The translations under genes and the position numbers were made by a program. Of a stretch of DNA of 64,000 bases, positions 44,400-54,933 are shown one piece after another. Positions within the stretch are counted from its first letter, which is position 1. Every line of letters begins with the position of its first letter. The notes beneath the pieces were generated by a model. It searched no databases and was not told the DNA's origin. It saw only the letters and a program-made list of their open reading frames with translations. Source of the stretch: Neoarius graeffei (Eukaryota > Chordata > Actinopteri > Siluriformes > Ariidae); the NCBI RefSeq assembly GCF_027579695.1, contig NC_083579.1:71048871-71112870 (forward strand), written 5' to 3'.

Positions 44400-45410
44400 G
44401 TCAAGGACGTCGTCGCTCATCAGGCCTGCCATCAAAACAACCACGACGAGCAAAACATCAAACAGAACTGAAATGTGACGATGTGAGAGAGGACCAACCT
44501 CCACGACAAATTTTTACAACAGGAAAATCAACAAAGGGCGAAATTTTGTTCTCTAAGAGAAAATCGACCCAAAACATCGATCAGAACTGAATTCGCATGA
44601 TAAATGAGAGAGGAGAGACAATTCAAGTCAGAAGAAAATGTGTTAAGTTGACCTAATTAATAATTTGTTCGCAAAAAATTGACAATACAACGACCAAGTG
44701 TTGTGCACAAGGTCGAGTTCTTTCAAACAAAACAATCAGAACTGAAATCCATTGAGAACTGAGGGACGGAGGCGATACGATTTAACTGAAAATAAACAAA
44801 GTTGTAAACAAATGCTTTACACAAGAAAATCAACAAACAAACGACCAAGTTTTTTGTTCATCGAGGGAAGATCGACCCAAAACATCGATCAGAACTGAAA
44901 TCAGGTGAGAACTGCGAGAGGAGATACATTTCTAATGAGAAGTCCTGAAATTCGCGAAGTTGATCTAATTAGCAGTTCGTTAGCGAAAATCGGACAATAC
45001 AATGGCCAAGTGCTGTACAGAAGGTCGAGTTCTTTCAAACAAAACAATCAGAACCGAAATCCACTGAGAACAGAGGGAGGAGATCCGATTTAACTGAAAA
45101 TAAACAAATTGTTTACAACAGGAAAATCAACAAACAAATGACCAAGTTTTGTTCCTCGAGGGAAGCTCGACCCAAAACATCGATCAAAATTGAAATCAGA
45201 TGAGAAATCAGAGAAGATTTCTTTCGTTCTTTCGAGTGAAAGGCCGGGAAAATTCGTTAATTTGGCCTAATTATGACCTCGTTAGCAAAAAATTTGACAA
45301 AACAACGACCAAGTTTTGTGCAGAGTGATGAGTTCTTTCAAGCAAAACAACCGGAACAGAAATCTATGGAGAACTGATGGAGGAAATAAGATTTAACTGA
45401 ATTGTGGACG
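44400..45410. repeat. Dimeric tandem repeat, about 155-bp monomers in about 305-bp pairs
   Basis: The motif 'g(a)ccaagt.ttgt' recurs near 44540, 44691, 44841, 45003, 45140 and 45306. Alternate monomers differ: one type carries ggtcgagttctttcaaacaa, the other cgagggaagatcgacccaaa acatcgatc. A-to-A spacing is 312 and 303 bp; B-to-B is about 299 bp. Confidence 0.8.
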
Positions 45411-45680
45411 ACGGACCGACGACAGACACCACGTCATGGCAACAGCTCATTGGCTTTATGGCTAGACGAGCCAACAATGGACATTCTCACAAAGCAGCGT
45501 TAATATATAGTAATATATAAATTCCAGATATAAATTTTACATTTATAACTCTGTTCCTAATGAGCAAGCCAGGGGCCTCAATGGCAATGAAAAACTCCCC
45601 GAGACAACATGAGACAGAAACCCTGAGACATGACGTGAGGTACAGTAGAAACCAATCACGTCATTAAATTCACCTTAAAA
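45411..45680. other. Repeat flank that was captured by the composite hAT
   Basis: Contains an inverted LINE-type tail (cacaaagcagcgttaa ... ccaggggcctcaatggcaat) and runs up to the hAT end at 45681. Its inverse occurs at 34869-35160. Confidence 0.65.
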
Positions 45681-46034
45681 CAGGCTTGTAGTACTCGAGT
45701 CCAACTCATGACTTGACTTGGACTTGAGCACTGATGACTCGGACTCGTACATTAACTGCATTCGGACTTGTAAACTGGAGACGAGGACTCTGATTTTTTC
45801 TTTTTCTTTTTTGTAACATGCCATAATAATTTGCTATAAGATATTTATATCTACATTAATTTTTATACTAATTTCGTGCAAGAGTGTCACACCTGCGTGC
45901 CCTGGTGCGTGCATCAGATAGACTCTCAGGCGTGCGCCAAGCGGACTCTCGTGCGTGCGTCGTAAACGACTCACACCTGCACAGGATTAAGCAGCAATCA
46001 GCGCGCCTATATAAAACTTGTGAAAACACACTTA

Positions 46035-47644
46035 CAGTGGTGCTTGAAAGTTTGTGAACCCTTTAGAATTTTCTATATTTCTGCATAAATATGACCTAAA
46101 ACATCATCAGATTTTCACACAAGTCCTAAAAGTAGATAAAGAGAACCCAGTTAGACAAATGAGACAAAAATATGATACTTGGTCATTTATTTATTGAGGA
46201 AAATTATCTAATATTACATATCTGTGAGTGGCAAAAGTATGTGAACCTTTGCTTTCAGTATCTGGTGTGACCCCCTTGTGCAGCAATAACTGCAACTAAA
46301 CGTTTCCGGTAACTGTTGATCAGTCCTGCACACCGGCTTGGAGGAATTTTAGCCCGTTCCTCCGTACAGAACAGCTTCAACTCTGGGATGTTGGTGGGTT
46401 TCCTCACATGAACTGCTCGCTTCAGGTCCTTCCACAACATTTCGATTGGATTAAGGTCAGGACTTTGACTTGGCCATTCCAAAACATTCACTTTATTCTT
46501 CTTTAACCATTCTTTGGTAGAACAACTTGTGTGCTTAGGGTTGTTGTCTTGCTGCATGACCCACCTTCTCTTGAGATTCAGTTCATGGACAGATGTCCTG
46601 ACATTTTCCTTTAGAATTCACTGGTGTAATTCAGAATTCATTGTTCCATCAATGATAGCAAGCCGTCCTGGCCCAGATGCAGCAAAACAGGCCCAAACTA
46701 TGATACTACCACCACCATGTTTCACAGATGGGATAAGGTTCTTATGCTGGAATGCAGTGTTTTCCTTTCTCCAAATATAACGCTTCTCATTTAAACCAAA
46801 AAGTTCTATTTTGGTCTCATCTGTCCACAAAACATTTTTCCAATAGCCTTCTGGCTTGTCCACGTGATCTTTAGCAAACTGCAGACGAGCAGCAATGTTC
46901 TTTTTGGAGAGCAGTGGCTTTCTCCTTGCAACCCTGCCATGCACACCATTGCTGTTCAGTGTTCTCCTGATGGTGGACTCATGAAAATTAACATTAGCCA
47001 ATGTGAGAGAGGCCTTCAGTTGCTTAGAAGTTACCCTGGGGTCCTTTGTGACATCGCTGACTATTGCACGCCTTGCTCTTGGAGTGATCTTTGTTGGTCG
47101 ACCACTCCTGGGGAGGCTAACAATGGTCTTGAATTTCCTCCATTTGTACACAATCTGTCTGACTGTGGATTGGTGGAGTCCAAACTCTTTAGAGATGGTT
47201 TTGTAACCTTTTCCAGCCTGATGAGCATCAACAACGCTTTTTCTGAGGTCCTCAGAAATCTCCTTTGTTCGTGCCATGATACACTTCCACAAACATGTGT
47301 TGTGAAGATCAGACTTTGATAGATCCCTGTTCTTTAAATAAAACAGGGTGCCCACTCACACCTGATTGTCATCCCATTGATTGAAAACACCTGACTCTAA
47401 TTTCACCTTCAAATTAACTGCTAATCCTAGAGGTTCACATACTTTTGCCACTCACAGATATGTAATATTGGATCATTTTCCTCAATAAATAAATGACCAA
47501 GTATAATATTTTTGTCTCATTTGTGTAACTGGGTTCTCTTTATCTACTTTTAGGACTTGTGTGAAAATCTGATGATGTTTTAGGTCATATTTATGCAGAA
47601 ATATAGAAAATTCTAAAGGGTTCACAAACTTTCAAGCACCACTG
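46035..47644 (-). mobile_element. Tc1-like transposon (g), almost intact
   Basis: Same family as (b): cagtggtgcttgaaagtttg ... caaactttcaagcaccactg, TA at 46033-46034 and 47645-47646. It lies inside the hAT element; the sister hAT at 54042 shows the empty site (agtaagtgtgttttcatag). Confidence 0.94.
46255..47277 (-). pseudogene. Tc1 transposase with a single nonsense codon
   Basis: The minus strand reads MARTKEISEDLRKSVVDAHQ from 47277, the GRPTKITPRARRAIV hinge, LWTDETKIELFG (first Asp), HGGGSIIVWACF and MNSELHQ, then TGA near 46618. The sister copy (b) has CGA (Arg) there, so this looks like CpG-to-TpG decay. The frame then continues unbroken: QQDNNPKHTS (second Asp), [11 protein letters not shown] (Glu, 34 residues on), ending GGHTRY at 46255. 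Total 340 codons plus stop, full family length. A transcript-leader ATG lies 26 codons upstream but the MART start is the family start. Confidence 0.92.
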
Positions 47645-48115
47645 TACTTTGCGACGTATCGAGTTGTGTTGCTGACACATTACCGAGCCTTATTTCCTTG
47701 TTTGGTTTCCTGATCCCCGAGTTCCCGTTTCTCGTCTTTGATTCTGCCGAGTCTATGATAGCCTGTTTGTGCCTCGCTTGACCGATTGCCTGTTTCACTG
47801 TTTTACAATTTTGCCCGCCGTTCTGGATTGTTTACCGTCTTCACTTGTATTAAAAAAAACACACCTTCTGCACTGACATCTGTCTCTCCAACCATCTCTG
47901 ACAGAATACTTCACACTCCCTGACAAAGGGAAGCACATTCACCTGTTCATACACCATGTTCAGGAACAAACTAATGTTAATGGCGCTAAAACAGCCGCTG
48001 TCAAATGGTGTTCTCGGACCCCGACTTGAAATTTTTTTAAATGACTCGGACTTAACCCGGACTTGAACACTGGGGACTCGAGGTTTTGTGACTCGACTAC
48101 AACACTGGCTTAAAA

Positions 48116-49383
48116 TGACATCATGTGCAACACAGGTGAAGCAAACAACGTAAATGACGCTTTTCTATGTGCTAATTATATTCTGTTGGCATTCTGGGCT
48201 CAATGTCAAGCACAAGACTATTTCAAGAAAGCTTAACAAAATAAAGGTTCCATCCGAATGGTGGAAAAAATGTTTACAGACGGGTTTAGTAAATCACATC
48301 GCTGGTGCTAAATTAATCTCTCTCTGTTCAACACCTCCTGCTGTTTTGCGCTTTTAGATAGAAACATTCCAAACTTTATACTCATTAAGCTGAACCTGTA
48401 AAGTGTATTATTTTGCGCTTGGGAAAGACGCAATCCAGTGTAGACTACTCCGTTAATAAATCAGCTTGTACGTATATTCATTTCTGGGCTTGATCACACA
48501 TTTTACACACTGAAACTTTTAGTAAATTGAGACCTGAATGTTCTGTGCAGCTAATGGTTTGCCTATAGAACCCAATTTCATTGTTATTTTGGAAACTTGG
48601 CTTCTTGCTTAATTCTGCTCTGCTGAAAAATTGCCGACCTCCCAATTTTCCTCTCCGACTCCAATTTTCTCCTTGTTTTTCCACCTCGCTAAGATTTTTT
48701 CTCTCTCTCTCTGTCTGTCTAAGCCTCAGGCATGGCTCAGGAGACGATCCCAGCCCCTCATAGAAGGGGATTGTTGGAGGATAACTTGGCTGTCGACAGC
48801 TAAATCTGGCTCAGTCAACCCTGCTCCTACAGCCTAACTAATCTGCTTCTGTCCCAAAATATTCCCTAATTCCTCCCTCCCAAGGCTCAGCCAAGGCCTC
48901 GCTGCCAACTGAACAAACGACAAAAAATGAGTGGCACGCAGGAGCACTGCAGGTCTGTAATTTCTTATCTAAATAGGATCAAAACTGGGTTGTTATTGAT
49001 ACAGTGGTGCTGTGTTTTCCAGAGATAGCATCCAATGTCTGACACGTTATTCAGTGATTGGTGTGTGTGTGTGGCTGGGAATGTGAATTGTGATGGTGAA
49101 TTACAAACTGCCTCGTATACCGGTACATGACCTCTAAAATGAGACTCCGAATACTGTTGCAGATATCAGGCTAATTAAAATGTCAACACACACAAGACAC
49201 AAAATGCACATCCAAAGGGGGAAAAAAAAACAATAACAACAAGCTTTCAGCTTACAAATCCGTCAGGCAATCTTTTGTTTGTATGGATGGTCATGCATGA
49301 ACTGAAATTCATCTGCTTTTGTACACAAAAGTGATGCTTGTGTGTTTATCTGGCTACTCCGTGTGTGTTTGCGTGTCGCTAAC
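48116..49383. other. eipr1 intron, mostly unrepeated
   Basis: No coding frame or known repeat is recognised. A tct-rich stretch at 48700-48720 and an A-run near 49220 are the only simple features. Confidence 0.5.
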
Positions 49384-49551
49384 CAGTGGGAGTGCTCCTC
49401 CAGGGTTTTGACAGGTTCGTTGATGTGCCTCACATCCCAGAATTTGACCTTACAGTCGTCCCCGCAGCTGGCCAGGTAGTACTGCTTGTTGGGATTGAAG
49501 TCCAAGTCTCGCACCAACTGCCCGTGGGCATTTTCAATGCAGTAGATCTGA
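49384..49551 (-). CDS. eipr1: eipr1 internal coding exon
   Basis: Encodes (S)[56 protein letters not shown], a complete WD40 blade ending in the KFWD signature and leading into the next. The acceptor is cccacacag with T as the first exon base, completing a Ser codon started upstream (human has MSQIYC). The donor is TG/gttagc at 49382-49383, a weak but valid GT site whose phase joins the next exon to restore Trp-Val-Trp. 168 bp. The polypyrimidine tract in front is a CT microsatellite (49557-49580). The upstream exon is not found in 49.6-64 kb. Confidence 0.93.
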
Positions 49552-49556
49552 CTGTG

Positions 49557-49630
49557 TGGGAGAGAGAGAGAGAGAGAGAGAAACAAGAGCACTTAGAAGT
49601 TTCTAATGAACGAGAGAGAGAGAGAGAGAA
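49557..49630. repeat. Two (GA)n/(CT)n tracts at the eipr1 splice acceptor
   Basis: gagaga at 49557-49581 and again at 49612-49630. On the coding (minus) strand they are ct-rich and directly precede the acceptor of the exon ending at 49551. Confidence 0.95.
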
Positions 49631-51500
49631 GACTGACATAGATTTCTCATGAATCAAAAGCAGTCTGGTGCTGTAGCTCTGAAGGCCAAACCTCCACCTC
49701 ACATCATATCATATATAAAAATGCGACAAGCCATAAAGCATGTCGCGGTCTGCTCTAGTCCTCATGCAAAGTGATCACTTCCCAGAGCAGAGAGTGTGTT
49801 CGTTTTGCAAGAACTTGTAAAAGCCAGTGCACGTGTATGAACTCAGTCTGAAGGACCTCGGCTTCATTAGTATGGGCGACTGACAGGGGTGCCTGGGGTC
49901 CTTTAACATCTCAAGCCTACTGCAACCCTTTGCTCTTTCCGTCTCCGTTAGCCGGCTATCTCACCGTCCACTGATCTCATTATGCAATTAACATGCTAAT
50001 TAAAAAGCTTATTAAAACTAGGGGTGAGGAAAATTTGACCAGGGGGAGCGTGGGGGGCTTCAATTAGGTCAAGATTAAAGTCTCAATTCAAATCGTTCTG
50101 CAGGAGGCAGAAGGTTAAAACGTCCAGTCCCATTATGAGATGATGTATGAATATTAAGACATCAACAGAGTACACTGAGGAAAGAAAAAGAAGGAAGTGT
50201 CATTACTCATCACTGCATCTTCCTAAAACGGAGAGTTTTTGATTTGTCAAGAAGTAAAACCAAAATCAGACGTATTCTAGATCACTATGCGCTTTCCGCC
50301 ATGAGTGGTGACCTTTAGCCTTTGGTTCCAATCTCCCCCACTCCCAAAGGTCGAGGAGCAGCGGCTGCTAAAGCTAGCCAGAGAAATGGAGCAAGAAATT
50401 GGGTTAGCCTTGCCGCTCCGAAGTCCTCCACGCTTGCAAATCTGAAATTGGGACCCAACCAGGCAAATCCTGGGTTGAGCTGTGATTCGAGGACACACTC
50501 TGCAAAAACGTGACAGGGATCAGGTCGCTTTTGCTCATAAAGCCTCGGGACACGATATGGTCCAGTCAACAGAACTCTTCTGGTTTTTCTACACGCAAGT
50601 TAAGTGGAGCCCCTCGGCACCAATCAGCTGGTGGTGGTCGTGATGAAACGACACGACTGAGGAGATCCGGTCATGTATTCATGTATGGGGCATTCCAAGA
50701 CCTCTGCTGCCATGATGATATTCCAGCACACATGCACATACACACACAAAATGCATTTTGCACATCCGGTGGAAATGAGGCTGCAGCCACAGCGAGGGGG
50801 TAAAGAGTCACTGGATGCTTTTGTAGAAGGGGTAAAAGCTTTGTGTGGGTGGCATGTGCATTTTCAGAGCGCGCCAAAATGCTCTCTAGGGTCGCAAGGT
50901 TTACAAAGGTAATGGAACATCAGATTGATTGCAGCAAAAGGTAGAGGTCCAGAGGTGACCTCGATCGACCCTAAAAAAAAAGACAAAAACCAAAACATCA
51001 GAACCTTAAAAGCAAATTAAGACTCACAAATTTATGAATCTCTTTCAATTTCATTTGTGGGGAAATGTCTGGATAGCTCATAGGGGACTGAGATAAAAAC
51101 TGGAGCAATACTGGAATGATATTTTGGCAATTAAATATAATACCAGAATGCTGTGAATTCTTGAATCTGATTGGTCAGAAGGTGTTGATTATTTTCTCCA
51201 ACAGGAGCCCTGACAGTAGTTCTGGCCATCAGGTCAATCACAGGTTTATACTAATGCGCTTATTCTAATATAGTACATTATCATTTCTTTCGGAACAACT
51301 CATTCACAGGGACTTCTGCGACTCAACAACAACAACAAAAAAATGTTAACATCATTAAAGACATTTCCAGAAGGAGTCTCCAGTGTCAGCATAACAGTTT
51401 GTAGGTTTCCATGCGAAAGTCTTCAGGACAGAGGTGGTGAAGGAACAATGATATATTTAAAGCTGCTAGAATGAATGTGACAACAGGAATTAAGACCCTG
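49631..51500. other. eipr1 intron or upstream region; no exon recognised
   Basis: 49880-50110 is AT-rich with homeodomain-like sites and may be conserved non-coding DNA (see findings). 50280-50600 and 50640-50900 have long open frames on both strands but no recognisable protein. No known repeat was identified. Confidence 0.4.
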
Positions 51501-52162
51501 GTCACACTACAGCTCATGATGGGTTTGCAAATACTTGTCAAATGAGAATTTGGTAGCATTGCCACCAATTGTGCAATGCACAGCGAATGTTCTCTGAGCT
51601 TCGGGAGTCATTTTTTGGTGCGTCTCCACTTCATGAGTGGCCAAAAACATTGTGAAAAATTTCAAATGCATGCAATGAAATTTGGTGGTGATGTTTTCGT
51701 TGACAAGCTTAGCGGCAAGTACTTGCAGATGGGTTTGGGAATATTTCCCAAAGCTCGGGGAATCTTCGGCAAGCCTCTTGAGATGTATTTGTCTCGAATC
51801 CATATCCCTGATGCTTGCGGAAGCTTCAGCGACACAGCGGTGAGGCACAGCCTAACCTTCGCCGAGACTTGAAAAGTGCATTTATATTTGGCAATGCGAG
51901 TTCTACTCGTAGTCGGGTCATACCAAAGACCTATTGCCATTTGGCAAGGCACACTACAATGCAGATGCAAGTGGGGAATCAAACCCTCGCGGTTACCAGA
52001 GGACCAGCCCCCACTGTAACCCTAGCTGTGTAGTTGGCGAGAGGCCAAGGGTTATAGAAGCAGAGATCGGCGCTGCTCAATGCACCTTCAGGGCCTGGTT
52101 AGTACTGAGACAGGAGACTGCCTGGGAAGACCAGGTCCTGGCACAGGAAGGACTTTGACATT
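51501..52162. repeat. Interspersed repeat ending in 5S-rRNA-like sequence
   Basis: 51501-51990 has 'ggtcacactacagc', 'cttcgg', 'cttcgcc' motifs typical of a worn DNA element. From about 51990 (ggttaccagaggaccagccc ccactgtaaccctagctgtg) it merges into a 5S-like tail at 52090-52150. I cannot fix the outer boundary. Confidence 0.45.
52090..52150 (+). pseudogene. 5S rRNA-derived 3' half
   Basis: gggcctggttagtact is identical to the centre of vertebrate 5S rRNA. ggagactgcctgggaagacc aggt then differs from the gene by a few bases. The first half of 5S, with the A box, is replaced by unrelated sequence (gagatcggcgctgctcaatg). This suggests a 5S-derived SINE or a retroposed chimera rather than a gene. 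Confidence 0.6.
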
Positions 52163-52435
52163 CGGCGAGCCTTCGCCAAGGTCTGTAATTGGTTGGATGA
52201 AGAGTTCATGAATATTCGGCAAATGTTTGGTGACGGTTAGACGACGCATTTTTGATCGTCGCTGATTGGTTGGGGCCGATGTCACGCAATGTTGAAATCT
52301 ATTGAGAAAGGCAGCAGTGATCATTCTCTTGCTAGACGCCAATATGTACAAAATCCTCAAGCATGCCTTCTAGGAAAAAGGTCAGGTTAATTTTGTAGTG
52401 GTATAAAGCTGTTTGCTACAAATTGTAAACATGGA

Positions 52436-52672
52436 TGGCTCAGTGGTGTAGTAGGTAGCATTGCTGCCTCGCAGCTCCAGTGTAGAATGTATGAAGGTTT
52501 GCATGTTTACCATGTTGGTTATGCTAAATTGCCCTTCGATGTATGTAAATAGCACCCTTCTATGTACTTGCATCCCATCCAGCATGAATTCTTCTGCCTT
52601 GTGCCCAGTGTTCCTGGGATAAGCTCTGGATTCAACGTGACCCAGACCAGGATAAAGATGAATGAAGGAAGG
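52436..52672 (+). mobile_element. tRNA-derived SINE, third family (worn)
   Basis: Head atggctcagtggtgtagtag gtagcattgctgcctcgcag, body ggtttgcatgtt, tail gcatcccatccagcatgaat ... cagtgttcctgggataagct and ccaggataaagatgaatgaa. Confidence 0.65.
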
Positions 52673-52799
52673 ATCTTGCAATGTGCTTATGAAAAGTGCA
52701 TCAAGTGCTTACAGCAAGCACACTCTGTAACTTCAATTTGATTTAGCCAATTTAAGAACTGAAAAAGAGCAAATAATTACTGAATACTTACAAACTACT

Positions 52800-52975
52800 C
52801 ATTACCTCCACCAAGGAGATGATGTTTTCAGTGCAGTTTATTTGTCTGTCTATCTGTCTGTAAGCAGCATTGCGCAAAACCTACCAACCCAATTGGCATG
52901 AAACTTGGTGGTAGGGTGTAGCATGGGCCAAGGAAGAACCTGTTAAATTTTGGAACAGATCTGAGTGAAGGGGCA
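52800..52975. repeat. Widespread animal repeat fragment
   Basis: The sequence attacctccaccaaggagat ... tgtctgtctatctgtctgta ... aattggcatgaaacttggtg ... agcatgggccaaggaagaac is a familiar low-copy-length repeat in many animal genomes. The class is not determined. Confidence 0.5.
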
Positions 52976-53066
52976 AACTCATGAATTTATTTTCACTTCT
53001 GCTAGCATTGTGACATACAGAAGTCTACGCTCAACAATGTCGTATATCTTAGAATCCGTCTGAAAG

Positions 53067-53250
53067 GGGGCGTCGTGGCTCAGGTGGATAAGGCGCCATA
53101 CCATAAATCCGGGGACATGGGTTCGATTCCGGCCCAAGGTCATTTCCCGATCCCTCCCCGTCTCTCTCCCGCTCATTTCCTGTCTCTATACTGTCCTATC
53201 CAATAAAGGTGAAAAAAGCCCCCCAAAAAAAATCTTTAAAAAAAAAAAAA
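53067..53250 (+). mobile_element. tRNA-derived SINE, second family
   Basis: ggggcgtcgtggctcaggtg gataaggcg (A box region), gggttcgattccggccc (B box), pyrimidine-rich body, poly-A tail. The 16-bp TSD agaatccgtctgaaag (53051-53066) is repeated with one change at 53251-53266. The inverse copy is at 6870-7040. Confidence 0.9.
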
Positions 53251-53315
53251 AGAATCCATCTGAAAGTTCAGTAGTGACATAGCCAAAACATAACCAAAGT
53301 AGAAATACGATCAAT

Positions 53316-53384
53316 CCATATCACAATCCACATTCACGGCTTCAAGAGGACTCATGGTACCCATGAATGTGGATTGTGATATGG
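53316..53384. repeat. Perfect 21-bp inverted repeat (hairpin)
   Basis: ccatatcacaatccacattc a (53316-53336) and its exact inverse (53364-53384), with a 27-base loop. Confidence 0.93.
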
Positions 53385-53699
53385 AGGCTTCAGCTAGACA
53401 CAATCATATTTTGAAACAGTTTTAATGGTTTGGGAAAGCTATGCAGCTGCAAATTTGAATATCATGGAAGACTTGACTATTGTCTATTGTCAAAGACTAT
53501 TGTCATTGGTGGAGGTCTGCGCTCTCCAAGTGCCCTTCTAGCTGTATTTGCGACTGAGAAAGTTTAGTTGGAACTACTGCCTCAGTTGGCAAAACTTACA
53601 GAAAAAAAAGTCATAGACCTATGAAATGTTTACGTATTCTCCTTGTGATAAAACCTATTAAAACGTATTTTTATTTGTATTTCAAACCTTGAAAACATC

Positions 53700-54041
53700 A
53701 TCTTCTTTTGGCTGCTCCCATTAGGGGCCGCCCCAGCGGATCATCATGACCTACATATTTGATTTGGCATAGGTTTTTACACCGAATGCCCTTCCTGACG
53801 CAACCCACTCCAATCTATCTAGGCTTGGGACCAGCACCAAGTATGCACTGGCTTGTGCAACCCCAGTGGCTGGGTTTTTGTACCTAATCTGCATGTCTTT
53901 GAACTGTGGGGGAAACCAGAGCACCTGAAGGAAACCCACGCAGACACGGGGAGAACACGCAAACTCCACACGGAAAGGCCCCAGTTGGCCGTAAGGTTCG
54001 AACCCAGAACGTTCTTGCTGCGAGACAACAGTGCTAACCAC
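53700..54041 (-). mobile_element. Composite SINE, left part (interrupted by hAT)
   Basis: 53702-53880 carries ggctgctcccattaggggcc, gatttggcataggtttttac, and cccttcctgacgcaaccc; 53881-54041 is V-SINE head on the minus strand. It is completed at 54915-54933 (tccgccaccatgtcgcccc) after the hAT insertion. Confidence 0.7.
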
Positions 54042-54906
54042 CAGTATTGTAGTCGAGTCACTAAACCTCGAGTCCGAATCAAGTTCAAGTCATTAAAAAA
54101 ATTTCGAGTCGAGTCCACTATTGATCAGAGTTGAGTCCGAGAACAAGACTGCAACTGCACCATTTGACGGTGGCTGTTTTAGCGCCATTACCGTTAGTTT
54201 GTTCCTGAACATGACGTATGAACAGGTGAATGTGCTTCTCTTTGTCAGGGGGTGTGAAGTATTCTGTCAGAGATGGATGGGAGACGGATGTAAGTGCAGA
54301 AGATGTGTTTATTAATACAAGTGAAGACGGTAAACAATCCAGAACAGCAGGCAAAATCGTAAAACAATGAAACAGGCAATCGGTTAAGCGAGGCACAAAC
54401 AGGCTATCGTAGATTCAGCAGAATCAAAGACAAGAAACAGGAAATCAGGGATCAGGAAACCAAACAAGGAAATAAGGCTCGGTAATGTGTCAGCAATGCA
54501 ACTCAATACTTCGCAAAGTAAGTGTGTTTTCATAGTTTTTATATAGGCGTGCTGATTGCGCCTTAATCCTGCGCAGGTGTAAGTCATTTACAGTGCGCGC
54601 GAGAGTCCACTTGGCGCGCGTGCTGTCTGGAGCGCGCCCGAGAGTCTATCTGATGCACATGCCAAGGAGCGCAGATGTGACACTCTTGCACGAAATTACT
54701 ATAAAATTAATGTGGATATCAATATATTATGCCAAATTATTATGGCATGTTACAAAATATAAAGAAAAAAATCCAAGTCCTCATTTCCAATTTACGAGTC
54801 CGAATGCAGTTAATGCATGAGTCCGAGTCAAAGTCCGAGTCATCAGTGCTCAAGTCATGAGTCCTTAAAATTAGGACCCGAGTCGGACCCGAGTACTACA
54901 AACCTG
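54042..54906 (+). mobile_element. Non-autonomous hAT element (cgagtc family), intact
   Basis: cagtattgtagtcgagtcac ... gagtactacaaacctg; perfect 8-bp TSD ctaaccac (54034-54041 and 54907-54914) within the tRNA-like part of a SINE. 865 bp. It carries internal gcgcgc/gcatgcc-rich sequence but no open transposase. It serves as the empty-site reference for the solo LTR at 32680 and the Tc1 at 46035. Confidence 0.9.
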
Positions 54907-54933
54907 CTAACCACTCCGCCACCATGTCGCCCC

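Larger units (their letters stand above)
45681..48107 (-). mobile_element. hAT element (cgagtc family) split by a Tc1
   Basis: Ends are caggcttgtagtactcgagt and gactcgactacaacactg. Flanks ccttaaaa (45673-45680) and gcttaaaa (48108-48115) form an 8-bp TSD with one mismatch. Internal Tc1 at 46035-47644; without it the element is about 815 bp, like the copy at 54042-54906. Confidence 0.85.

Noticed and set aside
50315..50569. 84-residue minus-strand frame, considered as an upstream eipr1 exon
   Set aside because: No match to EIPR1 blades, no convincing splice signals in phase, and an overlapping frame on the other strand.
51507..51848. 113-residue minus-strand frame
   Set aside because: Lies in an interspersed repeat with overlapping frames on both strands; no recognisable motif.
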